Part shown: positions 28,144-36,590 of the stretch, piece by piece
Layout of the letters: each line of letters opens with the position of its first letter
How positions within the stretch are numbered: position 1 is the first letter of the stretch
From: DASPKX01 sp035627835
GTDB lineage: Bacteria; Verrucomicrobiota; Verrucomicrobiia; Limisphaerales; SXQI01
Reading direction: 5' to 3'
DNA length: 64,000 nt
NCBI GenBank assembly: GCA_035627835.1
Contig: DASPKX010000104.1
Coordinates: forward strand, 16,408 to 80,407
Translations under genes and position numbers: made by a program
The notes under the pieces: generated by a model
What the model saw: the letters and a program-made list of their open reading frames with translations, nothing else
Databases searched by the model: none
Told to the model about the DNA's origin: nothing

Positions 28144-30338
28144 ACATAGAAACATTCAAATACGACAATCGGATCGTCCGCGCGTTCGCGATTGCCACCG
28201 TGGTCTGGGGCCTGGTGGGGATGAGCGCCGGACTGCTGGCTGCCGTCCAGTTGTTCTGGCCGGAGGCAAACTTCAACCTGCAGTTCACAACTTTCGGCCG
28301 AATTCGGCCGCTCCACACGAACGCCGTGATCTTCGCATTCGTGGGCAACGGCATGTTCATGGGCATCTATTACTCGCTGCAACGCTTGTGCAAGGCACGC
28401 ATGTACAGCGACCGGCTGAGCTGGATTAACTTCTGGGGATGGAATGCCATCATCGTCGCAGCGGCTATCACCCTGCCGTTGGGCTTCACCACCAGCAAAG
28501 AGTACGCTGAGCTGGAATGGCCGATTGATCTCGCGATTGCCGCAGTCTGGGTCGTGTTCACAGTGAACCTGCTCGGCACGATCCTGAAGCGGCGCGAGAA
28601 GCACCTCTACGTGGCGATCTGGTTTTACATCGCCACGGCAATCACCGTGGCGGTGCTGCACATCTTCAATTCGTTGGCGGTCCCCGCGAGCTGGTTCAAG
28701 AGCTACTCCGTTTATGCCGGTGTGCAGGATGCGTTGGTTCAATGGTGGTACGGGCACAACGCGGTCGCCTTCTTTTTAACCACTCCATACCTCGGCCTGA
28801 TGTATTATTTCCTGCCGAAGGCGGCGGAGCGTCCCGTCTTTTCGTATCGCCTGTCGATCATCCACTTCTGGGCGCTCATCTTCATTTACATCTGGGCGGG
28901 GCCGCATCATCTGCTCTACACCGCCTTGCCAGATTGGGCGCAATCCCTCGGGATGGTTTTCTCCATCATGCTCGTTGCTCCGAGCTGGGGTGGCATGCTG
29001 AATGGGTTGCTCACGCTGCGCGGCGCGTGGGACAAACTCCGCACGGAGCCAATGCTCAAGTTCATGGTGGTAGCGCTCACTGCCTATGGCATGGCGACTT
29101 TGGAAGGGCCAATGCTCTCGATCAAGAGCGTCAACTCCCTCTCCCACTACACCGACTGGACGGTCGCTCACGTGCATACCGGCGCGTTGGGCTGGAACGG
29201 GTTCCTGACCTTCAGCGTTCTCTATTGGCTCCTGCCAAAGCTCTACAACACACAGCTTTGGTCCAAACGGCTGGCCAACTGGCACTTCTGGATCGCGCTG
29301 CTCGGCATGATGTTCTACGTGGTGCCGATGTACTGGAGCGGCATTGCGCAAGGGCTGATGTGGAAGCAATTCACGCCCGAAGGGTTCATGCAATACCCGA
29401 ACTTCCTGGAAACAGTGCTGCAATTGATCCCCATGCACAGGCTGCGCGCGATTGGTGGATCGCTCTACATCGTGGGGGCATTCATCATGGCTTACAACCT
29501 CTGGCGGACAGCGCGCTCGGGCGTCTTCGTCCCTGACGTTGAGGCGCAAGCGGCGGCGCTTAAATCCCAAGACGCCCACGCGCCAGCGGATCCATGGAAG
29601 CATCGTTGGCTGGAATCCAAGCCGGTGTTGTTCACCGCGCTGACCACGTTGGCCATCTTGATCGGCGGTTTGATCGAAATCGTGCCGCTCTACCTGATCA
29701 AACAAAACGTGCCGACGATCGCGAGCGTGAAGCCTTACACGCCATTGGAAGTGATGGGCCGGGACTTCTACATCCGCGAGGGTTGTGTTGGCTGCCATTC
29801 GCAAATGGTGCGCCCCTTCCGCTCAGAAACGGAGCGTTACGGGGAATACTCGAAGGCTGGTGAGTTCGTGTTTGAGCATCCCTTCCTGTGGGGTTCCAAG
29901 CGCACTGGCCCCGACCTTCATCGCATCGGCGGGAAGTACCCGGACGCCTGGCATTACAACCACATGGATGATCCGACCAGCACATCGCCTGGTTCCATCA
30001 TGCCGCGCTACTCCTGGTTGTTGAAACAAAAGATCGACACCAACGCTGTGGCGGCCCGAATCACCGCGCTGCGCAAGGTGGGCGTCCCCTACCCTGCCGG
30101 TTATGAAGCCGTGGCGGTGGCTGACCTGCAAAAGCAAGCAGCCTCAATTGTCGCGAGCCTGGAGACGGGCTCCATCAAGGCTGAGCCTGACAAGGAGATC
30201 ATCGCGATGATCGCGTATCTGCAACGGCTCGGCACCGACATCAAGGCAGCCCCGCAAGAGGAAGCGCCCCTGGAAACATCACAAGCTCCAGCGCCTCTCA
30301 AGCAAGCGTCAGCCACACCAACCATCATCAATAACTAA
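28140..30338 (+). CDS. ccoNO: Fused cbb3 cytochrome c oxidase subunits I and II (CcoN-CcoO)
   Basis: The 732-residue fusion joins the catalytic subunit CcoN (about 1-455) to the membrane-anchored cytochrome c subunit CcoO (about 490-715). The CcoN part has twelve-helix architecture with heme and CuB ligands in RIRPLHTNAVIFAF, WWYGHNAVAFFL, AGPHHLLYTALPDW and WTVAHVHTGALGWNG. The CcoO part has an anchor helix (VLFTALTTLAILIGGLIEIV), one heme c site CVGCH (C549-H553) and an axial-Met segment PGSIMPRYSWL. Fused CcoNO is known in some phyla, notably Bacteroidetes; in proteobacteria the two genes are separate. The C-terminal 25 residues are Pro/Ala-rich. Confidence 0.93.
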   Translation: MNIETFKYDNRIVRAFAIATVVWGLVGMSAGLLAAVQLFWPEANFNLQFTTFGRIRPLHTNAVIFAFVGNGMFMGIYYSLQRLCKARMYSDRLSWINFWGWNAIIVAAAITLPLGFTTSKEYAELEWPIDLAIAAVWVVFTVNLLGTILKRREKHLYVAIWFYIATAITVAVLHIFNSLAVPASWFKSYSVYAGVQDALVQWWYGHNAVAFFLTTPYLGLMYYFLPKAAERPVFSYRLSIIHFWALIFIYIWAGPHHLLYTALPDWAQSLGMVFSIMLVAPSWGGMLNGLLTLRGAWDKLRTEPMLKFMVVALTAYGMATLEGPMLSIKSVNSLSHYTDWTVAHVHTGALGWNGFLTFSVLYWLLPKLYNTQLWSKRLANWHFWIALLGMMFYVVPMYWSGIAQGLMWKQFTPEGFMQYPNFLETVLQLIPMHRLRAIGGSLYIVGAFIMAYNLWRTARSGVFVPDVEAQAAALKSQDAHAPADPWKHRWLESKPVLFTALTTLAILIGGLIEIVPLYLIKQNVPTIASVKPYTPLEVMGRDFYIREGCVGCHSQMVRPFRSETERYGEYSKAGEFVFEHPFLWGSKRTGPDLHRIGGKYPDAWHYNHMDDPTSTSPGSIMPRYSWLLKQKIDTNAVAARITALRKVGVPYPAGYEAVAVADLQKQAASIVASLETGSIKAEPDKEIIAMIAYLQRLGTDIKAAPQEEAPLETSQAPAPLKQASATPTIINN

Positions 30339-30346
30339 AGGTCGTT

Positions 30347-30547
30347 ATGGTTAAGAACATATTGCAAAGCATCGGGGGGATTGGGCTTTACGGGGTGATC
30401 TCCGTTTGCCTCTTCTTCGCGGTCTTCAGCGGGGCAGTCCTGCTGGCCTGCCTGCATCGCCGCGGTTTCCTCGACCGGATGAGCGTCATGCCCCTCGAGG
30501 ATGGTGAACGGCCAATTCAAAGCGCAGGAGGAAGTGACCATGAATAA
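30347..30547 (+). CDS. ccoQ: CcoQ-like small subunit of cbb3 oxidase
   Basis: The 66-residue protein has one membrane helix (GLYGVISVCLFFAVFSGAVLL) followed by a short cytoplasmic tail. CcoQ is poorly conserved, so the assignment rests on size, topology and position between ccoNO and ccoP. Its 3' end overlaps ccoP by eight bases. Confidence 0.75.
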   Translation: MVKNILQSIGGIGLYGVISVCLFFAVFSGAVLLACLHRRGFLDRMSVMPLEDGERPIQSAGGSDHE

Positions 30548-31139
30548 TCCAAAAGATCCGAACGAACAGGATCCGCTGCTCATCGACCACGAGGCTGATG
30601 GAATCAAAGAGTTGGACAACTTGCTCCCCCGCTGGTGGGTGTGGCTGTTCTACCTCTGCATCGCGTTCTCCGTCGGCTACATGCTCTACTACCACGTGCT
30701 CAATGTGGGTGATTTGCAGATCGCCGAATACCAGAAGGAAGCGAAGGCTGGCGAAGCCATTAAATCCGCTGCGTTGGCGAAGTTCGAAAGCTCACTCGAC
30801 AGCCTGGAGCCACTTAAGGATGACAGCGCGATTGCAGCTGGAAATCAGGCTTATCTAACCTACTGCGCGCCTTGTCATCGGGCGGATGGTGGCGGTTTGG
30901 TTGGCCCGAACTTGACCGACGATTACTGGATTCACGGCTCCAATTATGTGGAGTCAGTGAAGGTCATCATCAACGGCGTTCCAGACAAAGGAATGCTCAC
31001 GTGGCGCGGGGTTCTTAAGCCTGCGGAGATTCAAAACGTCGCCAGCTACATTTGGACATTGCGGGGCACTAAGCCCGAAAATCCGAAGCCGCCGGAGAAT
31101 CAACAAGCCGCGGCGCCAGCCAGCAACGATTACGAGTAA
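30540..31139 (+). CDS. ccoP: Monoheme cbb3 oxidase subunit III (CcoP)
   Basis: The 199-residue subunit starts at ATG 30540 after an AGGAGGAAG ribosome-binding site. Its N-terminus has the usual DHEADGIKELDNLLPRWWVW segment and a membrane helix (LFYLCIAFSVGYMLYYHVL). Only one heme c motif, CAPCH (C109-H113), is present, with an axial-Met candidate in DKGMLTWRGVL. Canonical proteobacterial CcoP is about 290-310 residues with two hemes, so this is a short, single-heme version. CcoP delivers electrons from soluble cytochromes to CcoO/CcoN. Confidence 0.9.
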   Translation: MNNPKDPNEQDPLLIDHEADGIKELDNLLPRWWVWLFYLCIAFSVGYMLYYHVLNVGDLQIAEYQKEAKAGEAIKSAALAKFESSLDSLEPLKDDSAIAAGNQAYLTYCAPCHRADGGGLVGPNLTDDYWIHGSNYVESVKVIINGVPDKGMLTWRGVLKPAEIQNVASYIWTLRGTKPENPKPPENQQAAAPASNDYE

Positions 31140-31163
31140 AGTCGTTCACCAAGCAGGTAGCAC

Positions 31164-32633
31164 ATGTCTGTCACGATCCAACCAACTCCGAATGGCTCCC
31201 ACAGGAACGCTGGGGTCCAGCAGGATATCCATTGGGAGGATTTCCGTGATCACTTGGCGACTGCGGAGAAGGATGGCAAACGGAAGTGGGTTTACGCAAA
31301 GAAGCCGTCCGGCAAATGGTATCGGCGGCGGGCATGGTTCAGTGTCCTGCTCCTGGCCATAATGTTCATTGGGCCGTTTGTTCGCATTAACGGCAACCCA
31401 CTCTTAATGTTCAACATCGTCGAAAGGCGTTTCTCGATCCTGGGGCAAATCTTCTGGCCACAGGATGTGGTGATCTTTGCCGTGGCGATGCTGCTATTCA
31501 TCACCAGCATCATCATCTTCACAACTGCGTTTGGGCGGCTCTGGTGCGGCTGGGCCTGCCCGCAAACCGTCTTGATGGAGATGGTGTTCAGGCGAGTCGA
31601 GTATTGGATTGAAGGCGATGCCGCAGAGCAACGCGCTCTCGCAACGGCCCCCTGGAGCCGCACCAAAGTGGCCAAGAAAGCCCTGAAGCACGCGACATTC
31701 TTCGGCCTGTCGTTCCTGATAGGGAACACCTTGCTCAGCTACATCATCGGGGCGGACGCCTTGATCGACATCGTGCGGGACGATCCTCGCGAGCATATCA
31801 CCGGGCTTTCGTTCATGATGTTATTCACGCTGATCTTTTACGCGATCTTTGCCAGGTTCCGTGAACAAGCGTGCACGTTCATCTGCCCGTACGGCCGTTT
31901 TCAATCGGCTGTGCTTGATGAGAACACGATGGTGGTGGCCTACGACCATAAACGGGGTGAGAAGCGGGGCAAGTTGCACCGGAACCAAGCTTGGGCAAAT
32001 CGTCTCGCAGAGGGGTATGGCGATTGCGTGAATTGTCGTGCATGCGTTGCGGTCTGCCCCACGGGAATCGACATTCGCAATGGCACGCAAATGGAGTGCG
32101 TGAGCTGCACCGCTTGCATCGATGCCTGCGATAGCGTGATGACGAAGGTCGGCCGCCCAACCGGTCTTATTCGTTACGCCTCTCTGAACAGCATTGAGAA
32201 AGGCGAGAGATTCCGCTTCACCGCCCGGATGGGGTGGTATTCCGCCGTGCTGTTCGCGCTTGCGATGCTCTTGTCCGCGCTGGTGTTTACACGCGCAGAA
32301 GTTGAAACGCTGTTCCTGCGCGCGCCCGGCGCGCTCTACCAGGAGACTGCGGACGGGAAGATTCAAAACCTCTACACCGTCAAGGTAATCAACAAGACCT
32401 CACATGAAATCGCAGTCCAAATGAGGGTAGAAAATTTCCCCGCCGAGCTGCAAATCATGGGACACAAGCATTTCAGCGTGGCCAAGGAGCAACTCGCGCA
32501 AACCTCCGTGTTGATTCGGGCGGACAAAGCCGCCGTTCAATCGGCCAAAACGCCCCTGAAGATCGGGGTGTATTCCAACGACAAACTTTTAGAGACCGTC
32601 GAGACCGTTTTTGCGGGACCACGAGATCGCTGA
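31164..32633 (+). CDS. ccoG: Cytochrome c oxidase accessory protein CcoG
   Basis: The 489-residue polytopic ferredoxin-like protein reduces copper during cbb3 assembly. There are N-terminal membrane helices with GRLWCGWACPQTVLMEMVFR, a helix pair near 175-235, FREQACTFICPYGRF, and two 4Fe-4S motifs in the segment from CVNCRACVAVCPTGIDI to CVSCTACIDACDSVM. The C-terminal 120 residues form an Ig-like periplasmic domain (YTVKVINKTSHEIAVQMRVE). It lies in the cco operon between ccoP and ccoH. Confidence 0.95.
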   Translation: MSVTIQPTPNGSHRNAGVQQDIHWEDFRDHLATAEKDGKRKWVYAKKPSGKWYRRRAWFSVLLLAIMFIGPFVRINGNPLLMFNIVERRFSILGQIFWPQDVVIFAVAMLLFITSIIIFTTAFGRLWCGWACPQTVLMEMVFRRVEYWIEGDAAEQRALATAPWSRTKVAKKALKHATFFGLSFLIGNTLLSYIIGADALIDIVRDDPREHITGLSFMMLFTLIFYAIFARFREQACTFICPYGRFQSAVLDENTMVVAYDHKRGEKRGKLHRNQAWANRLAEGYGDCVNCRACVAVCPTGIDIRNGTQMECVSCTACIDACDSVMTKVGRPTGLIRYASLNSIEKGERFRFTARMGWYSAVLFALAMLLSALVFTRAEVETLFLRAPGALYQETADGKIQNLYTVKVINKTSHEIAVQMRVENFPAELQIMGHKHFSVAKEQLAQTSVLIRADKAAVQSAKTPLKIGVYSNDKLLETVETVFAGPRDR

Positions 32634-32642
32634 GGAGAACGC

Positions 32643-33107
32643 ATGAAGAAGATTCTGAACAACCCATGGCCCTACGCAATAATGGCGTGGTTCGCACTTG
32701 CAATCACCGGCATGGTCATTTGGATCACCGTGGCGGTTCGCAATGACCACGAACTCGTGCGCAAGGATTACTACGAGGCGGAACTCCGTTTTCAAACTCA
32801 GTTCGACAGCGTTCAACGAACCAAACCGATTCGCAAGGATGTCGCTGTGGCGTATGAGCCTTCTCGTGAGAGCGTGACCGTCAAACTGCCCGCTTCTCAT
32901 CATGGCGCTACCGGGGTGGTTCACTTTTATCGGCCCTCTGAGGCCAAACTCGACCGAAAGTTCGACCTGCAACTCAGCGAAGCCGCCGTTCAAGAGCTGG
33001 CAGTCAAAGATATGAAAGCCGGTCTTTGGAAGGTCCAGGTCGCGTGGACCGTAAACGGGGTGCAATACTACTTCGATCAACCACTGATGCTCGCGGGAAC
33101 CCAATAA
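32643..33107 (+). CDS. ccoH: cbb3 oxidase assembly protein CcoH/FixH family
   Basis: The 154-residue protein has one N-terminal helix (WPYAIMAWFALAITGMVIWI) and a periplasmic beta domain of the FixH type: VVHFYRPSEAKLDRKFDLQL, then KAGLWKVQVAWTVNGVQYYF. It is thought to support the copper transport or assembly step for the oxidase. Its stop overlaps the next start (TAATG). Confidence 0.88.
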   Translation: MKKILNNPWPYAIMAWFALAITGMVIWITVAVRNDHELVRKDYYEAELRFQTQFDSVQRTKPIRKDVAVAYEPSRESVTVKLPASHHGATGVVHFYRPSEAKLDRKFDLQLSEAAVQELAVKDMKAGLWKVQVAWTVNGVQYYFDQPLMLAGTQ

Positions 33108-33799
33108 TGATCGAACTGCCCACAGCCTTCCTGCTCGGGCTGGTCGGCAGCCTGCACTGCATCGGGATGTGCGGGCCGCTCGCCCTTGCGGTTCCGCGCG
33201 TGGGCTCCACAAATCGCGCCTTGGTCGTAAGCCGCCTGCTCTACAACGGCGGCCGCATAACCACTTACATGGTTATTGGCGGAGTGTTCGGCCTCGTCGG
33301 CAAAAGCATAGCGCTTGCAGGCCTGCAGGAATGGCTGTCGATCATTGCAGGAGCGCTGTTGCTGGTGGGGTTGGCCTTCTCTCGCCAAGCTGCGGCGATT
33401 GCGCCGATGGGACGGATGGTAATCAAGTTGAGGAATCGATTCGGACTGCTGTTGCGGAGGCGAACATATCCAGCAGTTGCCGGCCTGGGTCTGCTGAATG
33501 GTTTGCTCCCTTGTGGTTTGGTTTATGCGGCGGCCACTGGCGCGGCGGCGAGCGCTGGTTTGCTCGCCGGCACGGGCTTCATGCTGGCATTCGGAATTGG
33601 CACCTTGCCAGTAATGCTGGGCCTTGGGTTGATTGGCCCACGGCTCCAAGGTGTATTGGGTTTCAAGCTCCAAAGGCTCATCCCTGTTTCCGTTGCCTTG
33701 GTTGGAGCATTGCTGATCCTGCGCGGCCTCGCCCTGGGCATACCGTACATTAGTCCCGACCTTGCGCCCGAAGCAGGAGTCACAGTTAAGTGCCACTGA
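33107..33799 (+). CDS. Sulfite exporter TauE/SafE-like membrane protein
   Basis: The 230-residue protein has about six membrane helices. The N-terminal HCIGMCGPLALAVP motif is typical of the short TauE/SafE-like proteins that follow ccoGH in many cbb3 operons. A second motif in GLLNGLLPCGLVYAAATGAAA repeats the Cys-containing pattern. Coupling to ccoH (TAATG) argues for a role in oxidase maturation or metal handling, not sulfite export; that is inference. It is the last gene of the cbb3 locus. Confidence 0.8.
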   Translation: MIELPTAFLLGLVGSLHCIGMCGPLALAVPRVGSTNRALVVSRLLYNGGRITTYMVIGGVFGLVGKSIALAGLQEWLSIIAGALLLVGLAFSRQAAAIAPMGRMVIKLRNRFGLLLRRRTYPAVAGLGLLNGLLPCGLVYAAATGAAASAGLLAGTGFMLAFGIGTLPVMLGLGLIGPRLQGVLGFKLQRLIPVSVALVGALLILRGLALGIPYISPDLAPEAGVTVKCH

Positions 33800-33869
33800 G
33801 CGCCTCTAGCTGACGCATCGCGAGGGAAAATCCCTTGCGTTTGGGGTTGCCCAGGCCTATCTCAAACAG

Positions 33870-35222
33870 ATGCATCGCCGTGACTTTCTCAAGTTGACCG
33901 CAGCTTCCATTGCTGCTGCCGGGCTGGACATTTCCGCCGCAGACATTCTCTCCGGGAAACCTAAACGCGTTGGCCTCATCGGCACCGGCTGGTATGGCAA
34001 AGCCGATCTCTTCCGTCTTATCCAGGTTGCTCCCGTAGAAGTCGTCTCCCTCTGCGACGTCGACAAGAAAATGCTCGCTGAGGCTGCGGACATGGTTTCT
34101 GAGCGGCAGGCTTCAAAGAAGAAGCCGCGGACGTATGGCGATTACCGCGAGATGCTCAAGGAGAAGGATCTCGACATCGTGCTGATCGCGACGCCGGACC
34201 ATTGGCACGCGCTGCCGATGATCGACGCAGTGAAAGCAGGGGCTCATGTTTATGTGCAGAAGCCCACCAGCGTGGATGTGGTTGAGAGCCAGGCGATGCT
34301 CGCGGCTGCGAAGAAATATAAACGCGTCGTGCAGGTCGGCACCCAGCGCCGCAGCACTCCACACCTCATCGAAGCTCGCGACCAAATCATCCGCGAAGGA
34401 AAGCTGGGGAAGATTCACCAGGTCGATATCTACTGCTATTACCACATGCGCGCCCGCGAAAACCCCGCGGACACGACGGCGCCCGACTTCCTGGATTACG
34501 ACATGTGGACAGGCCCTGCTCCAATGCGCCCCTACAACAAGCTGATCCACCCACGCAGTTGGCGCGCCTTTATGGAGTACGGCAACGGCATCGTTGGCGA
34601 TATGTGCATCCACATGCTCGATATGGTGCGCTGGATGATGGACCTCGGTTGGCCCACCTCAATCAGCTCCAACGGCGGCATTCTTTTCGACAAGGCGAGC
34701 AAGGCCAACATCACTGACACGCAGACAGTCACCTTCGACTACGATGGCCTGCCGATTGTTTGGCAGCACCGCACGTATGGCGACGCGCCGGATCCCAAGT
34801 ATCCCTGGGGCGCGACGATTCACGGCGAAAAAGGGATCCTCAAGGCGAGCGTGAACAGTTACGACTTCATCCCCCGCGATAAGAGCCAGAAGGCTATTCA
34901 CAAGGATGTGACTTTTGAGCTGGAGCAATATCCTATCGACAAAGTGGAGAAAGATCTGGAACGCCACGTTGCCCCTGCTATTCGCCGGCATATGCTCGAC
35001 TTCCTCGCGGCCATTGAGAAGCGGAGCAAGCCCGTTGCCGACATTGAGCAAGGAGTAACTTCAACAATCAGCTGCATTTTGGCCAACATCTCGCAGGAGC
35101 TTGGCCGAAGCGTCCGCTACGACCATCGCAAAGGCGAGATCATCAGCGACCCCGATGCCAACCGCTTGCTTGCGCGGCAATACCGCGCTCCGTGGGTGCA
35201 TCCCGATCCGAAGAGCGTTTAG
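33870..35222 (+). CDS. Tat-exported Gfo/Idh/MocA family oxidoreductase
   Basis: The 450-residue protein starts MHRRDFLKLTAASIAAAGLD, a twin-arginine signal. The NAD-binding motif is VGLIGTGWYGKADL, ATPDHWHALPMIDAVK is characteristic of the family, and the EKP-like position reads VQKPTSVD. MEYGNGIVGDMCIHMLDMVRWMMDLGWP is the usual C-terminal domain segment. The stop codon overlaps that of the convergent outer-membrane protein gene by three bases. Confidence 0.88.
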   Translation: MHRRDFLKLTAASIAAAGLDISAADILSGKPKRVGLIGTGWYGKADLFRLIQVAPVEVVSLCDVDKKMLAEAADMVSERQASKKKPRTYGDYREMLKEKDLDIVLIATPDHWHALPMIDAVKAGAHVYVQKPTSVDVVESQAMLAAAKKYKRVVQVGTQRRSTPHLIEARDQIIREGKLGKIHQVDIYCYYHMRARENPADTTAPDFLDYDMWTGPAPMRPYNKLIHPRSWRAFMEYGNGIVGDMCIHMLDMVRWMMDLGWPTSISSNGGILFDKASKANITDTQTVTFDYDGLPIVWQHRTYGDAPDPKYPWGATIHGEKGILKASVNSYDFIPRDKSQKAIHKDVTFELEQYPIDKVEKDLERHVAPAIRRHMLDFLAAIEKRSKPVADIEQGVTSTISCILANISQELGRSVRYDHRKGEIISDPDANRLLARQYRAPWVHPDPKSV

Positions 35223-36445
35223 TGGAACAACCGCTCGCCTGCCCGTGAGCGGTAAGGTCCGACTCCTGGAGTAAACGGGCGCGCACGGCCATGCTTGCGC
35301 GCTTCGAAGTCATATTGGAAGAGCACTCCAACGGAGTTGGCGCCACGTCCATGGCTCCGCAACGCGCGAATCCCGTGCCCATAAACGAGCGTCACGAACC
35401 AACTGCGGCGGGGAGAAGCGTAAGTTAGCCCGCCGCCCACGCCCGCATGCAAATGCCCGCCGGGCATTTCCAAGCCGGGCAGGTAATCAATGTATGCGCC
35501 CGCCGCCAACAGATCAGCGTACCAATGCTTCCCCGGCGTGAGGGGGATCGAGTATTGGCCATTGAGGAGCACGAAGTTTTCCGCGCTTAGCTCCTGGTAA
35601 AAATATCCCGGAATGCTCAACGGAAATTCTGAGCCGAAAGGAAGCACGCCGCCCAGGCGATAAGCCCCGAAACGATCAGCCTCGAAAGTGGTGCCGACAG
35701 TGAAGGAAACATCAAACAGCTGCTCCGACGGGAACGTGTACTTGAGAAGCGCTCGAGCCCAGACCGCGTGCGTGGAGTTTTCTAGGTTGCGGTCATTCGC
35801 GAACCCGTACCCTTCCGATTCATCGCGGAATGCATAGTCATACCAGGCCGACAGCTCCATCGCTAAAGGAGCCGTGAGGCTGGGCTCTCTGCCGCCAAAC
35901 CGAAGTCCGACCCGTCCGCTGTAATAGTTGTGATCGGGCGGCAGCTCAAAGTTCGCCGCAGTGTCGTCCTCGTCAAAAATCGAGCGGCCAACCTCCCCAC
36001 GAAAAACTGCCCACAACGGGATTTCGGAGCCGGGGTTGAGCCGGTGGTAAATGGACGCGGAGAAGTTCCCGCCATGCCCGTTAAAGGATTCTTCTTCAAT
36101 GTACCGCCCGCGACGGATCTCTGAGTAGGTGTTCGCGAATCCGCCGCCAGCCACGCCAAACGCCACATCAGTGTTCGGGCCTAACAGTTCGCTGAAGCCA
36201 AGTTCGGCATCGATGTAGATAGGCGCGATCGCCAGGCGGAGGGTGCGATCTTCCGCGGTGAACTCCGGCTTGTTGTAGTAGTAAAATCCATACCCGGAGA
36301 TGGGCGCTTTTCCTTCGAGGGGCTGGTTGTAGCCGAGCTGAATGAGCCGCCGCTTGTAAGGATCGATCTGCCCGTGAGCCTTAGCCCCGTAGAAACAGAT
36401 GCACGCTGCCAATATTCCGGAGAACAGACCCAGTTTCCTCGTCAC
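35219..36445 (-). CDS. Outer-membrane beta-barrel-like exported protein
   Basis: The 408-residue protein starts at GTG 36445. It has a signal peptide (KLGLFSGILAACICFYGAKAHG) and then alternating aromatic strands typical of an outer-membrane barrel: ISGYGFYYYNKPEF, LRLAIAPIYIDAELGF, SGRVGLRFGG, SYDYAF-like strands, HLHAGVGGGLTYASP and SVGVLFQYDFEA. The chain does not end in an aromatic residue; it ends with a basic His/Arg-rich extension (RSRAGERLFH). A longer frame upstream to 36718 would overlap uvrD and lacks coding character. No family recognised. Confidence 0.7.
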   Translation of the reverse strand: MTRKLGLFSGILAACICFYGAKAHGQIDPYKRRLIQLGYNQPLEGKAPISGYGFYYYNKPEFTAEDRTLRLAIAPIYIDAELGFSELLGPNTDVAFGVAGGGFANTYSEIRRGRYIEEESFNGHGGNFSASIYHRLNPGSEIPLWAVFRGEVGRSIFDEDDTAANFELPPDHNYYSGRVGLRFGGREPSLTAPLAMELSAWYDYAFRDESEGYGFANDRNLENSTHAVWARALLKYTFPSEQLFDVSFTVGTTFEADRFGAYRLGGVLPFGSEFPLSIPGYFYQELSAENFVLLNGQYSIPLTPGKHWYADLLAAGAYIDYLPGLEMPGGHLHAGVGGGLTYASPRRSWFVTLVYGHGIRALRSHGRGANSVGVLFQYDFEARKHGRARPFTPGVGPYRSRAGERLFH

Positions 36446-36590
36446 GCCTGGCGATCTTACACAAACGGTCCTCAGCGAGCAACTTGCCCCCCCTCCCTGC
36501 CCTCGCAAATCAAGACTAAAAGCAATGTGAAGAACTTTTTCCAGCCCCTCCTTGTGGATGAGTTTTGGCGAAGTAAGATGCGCGACGCTG

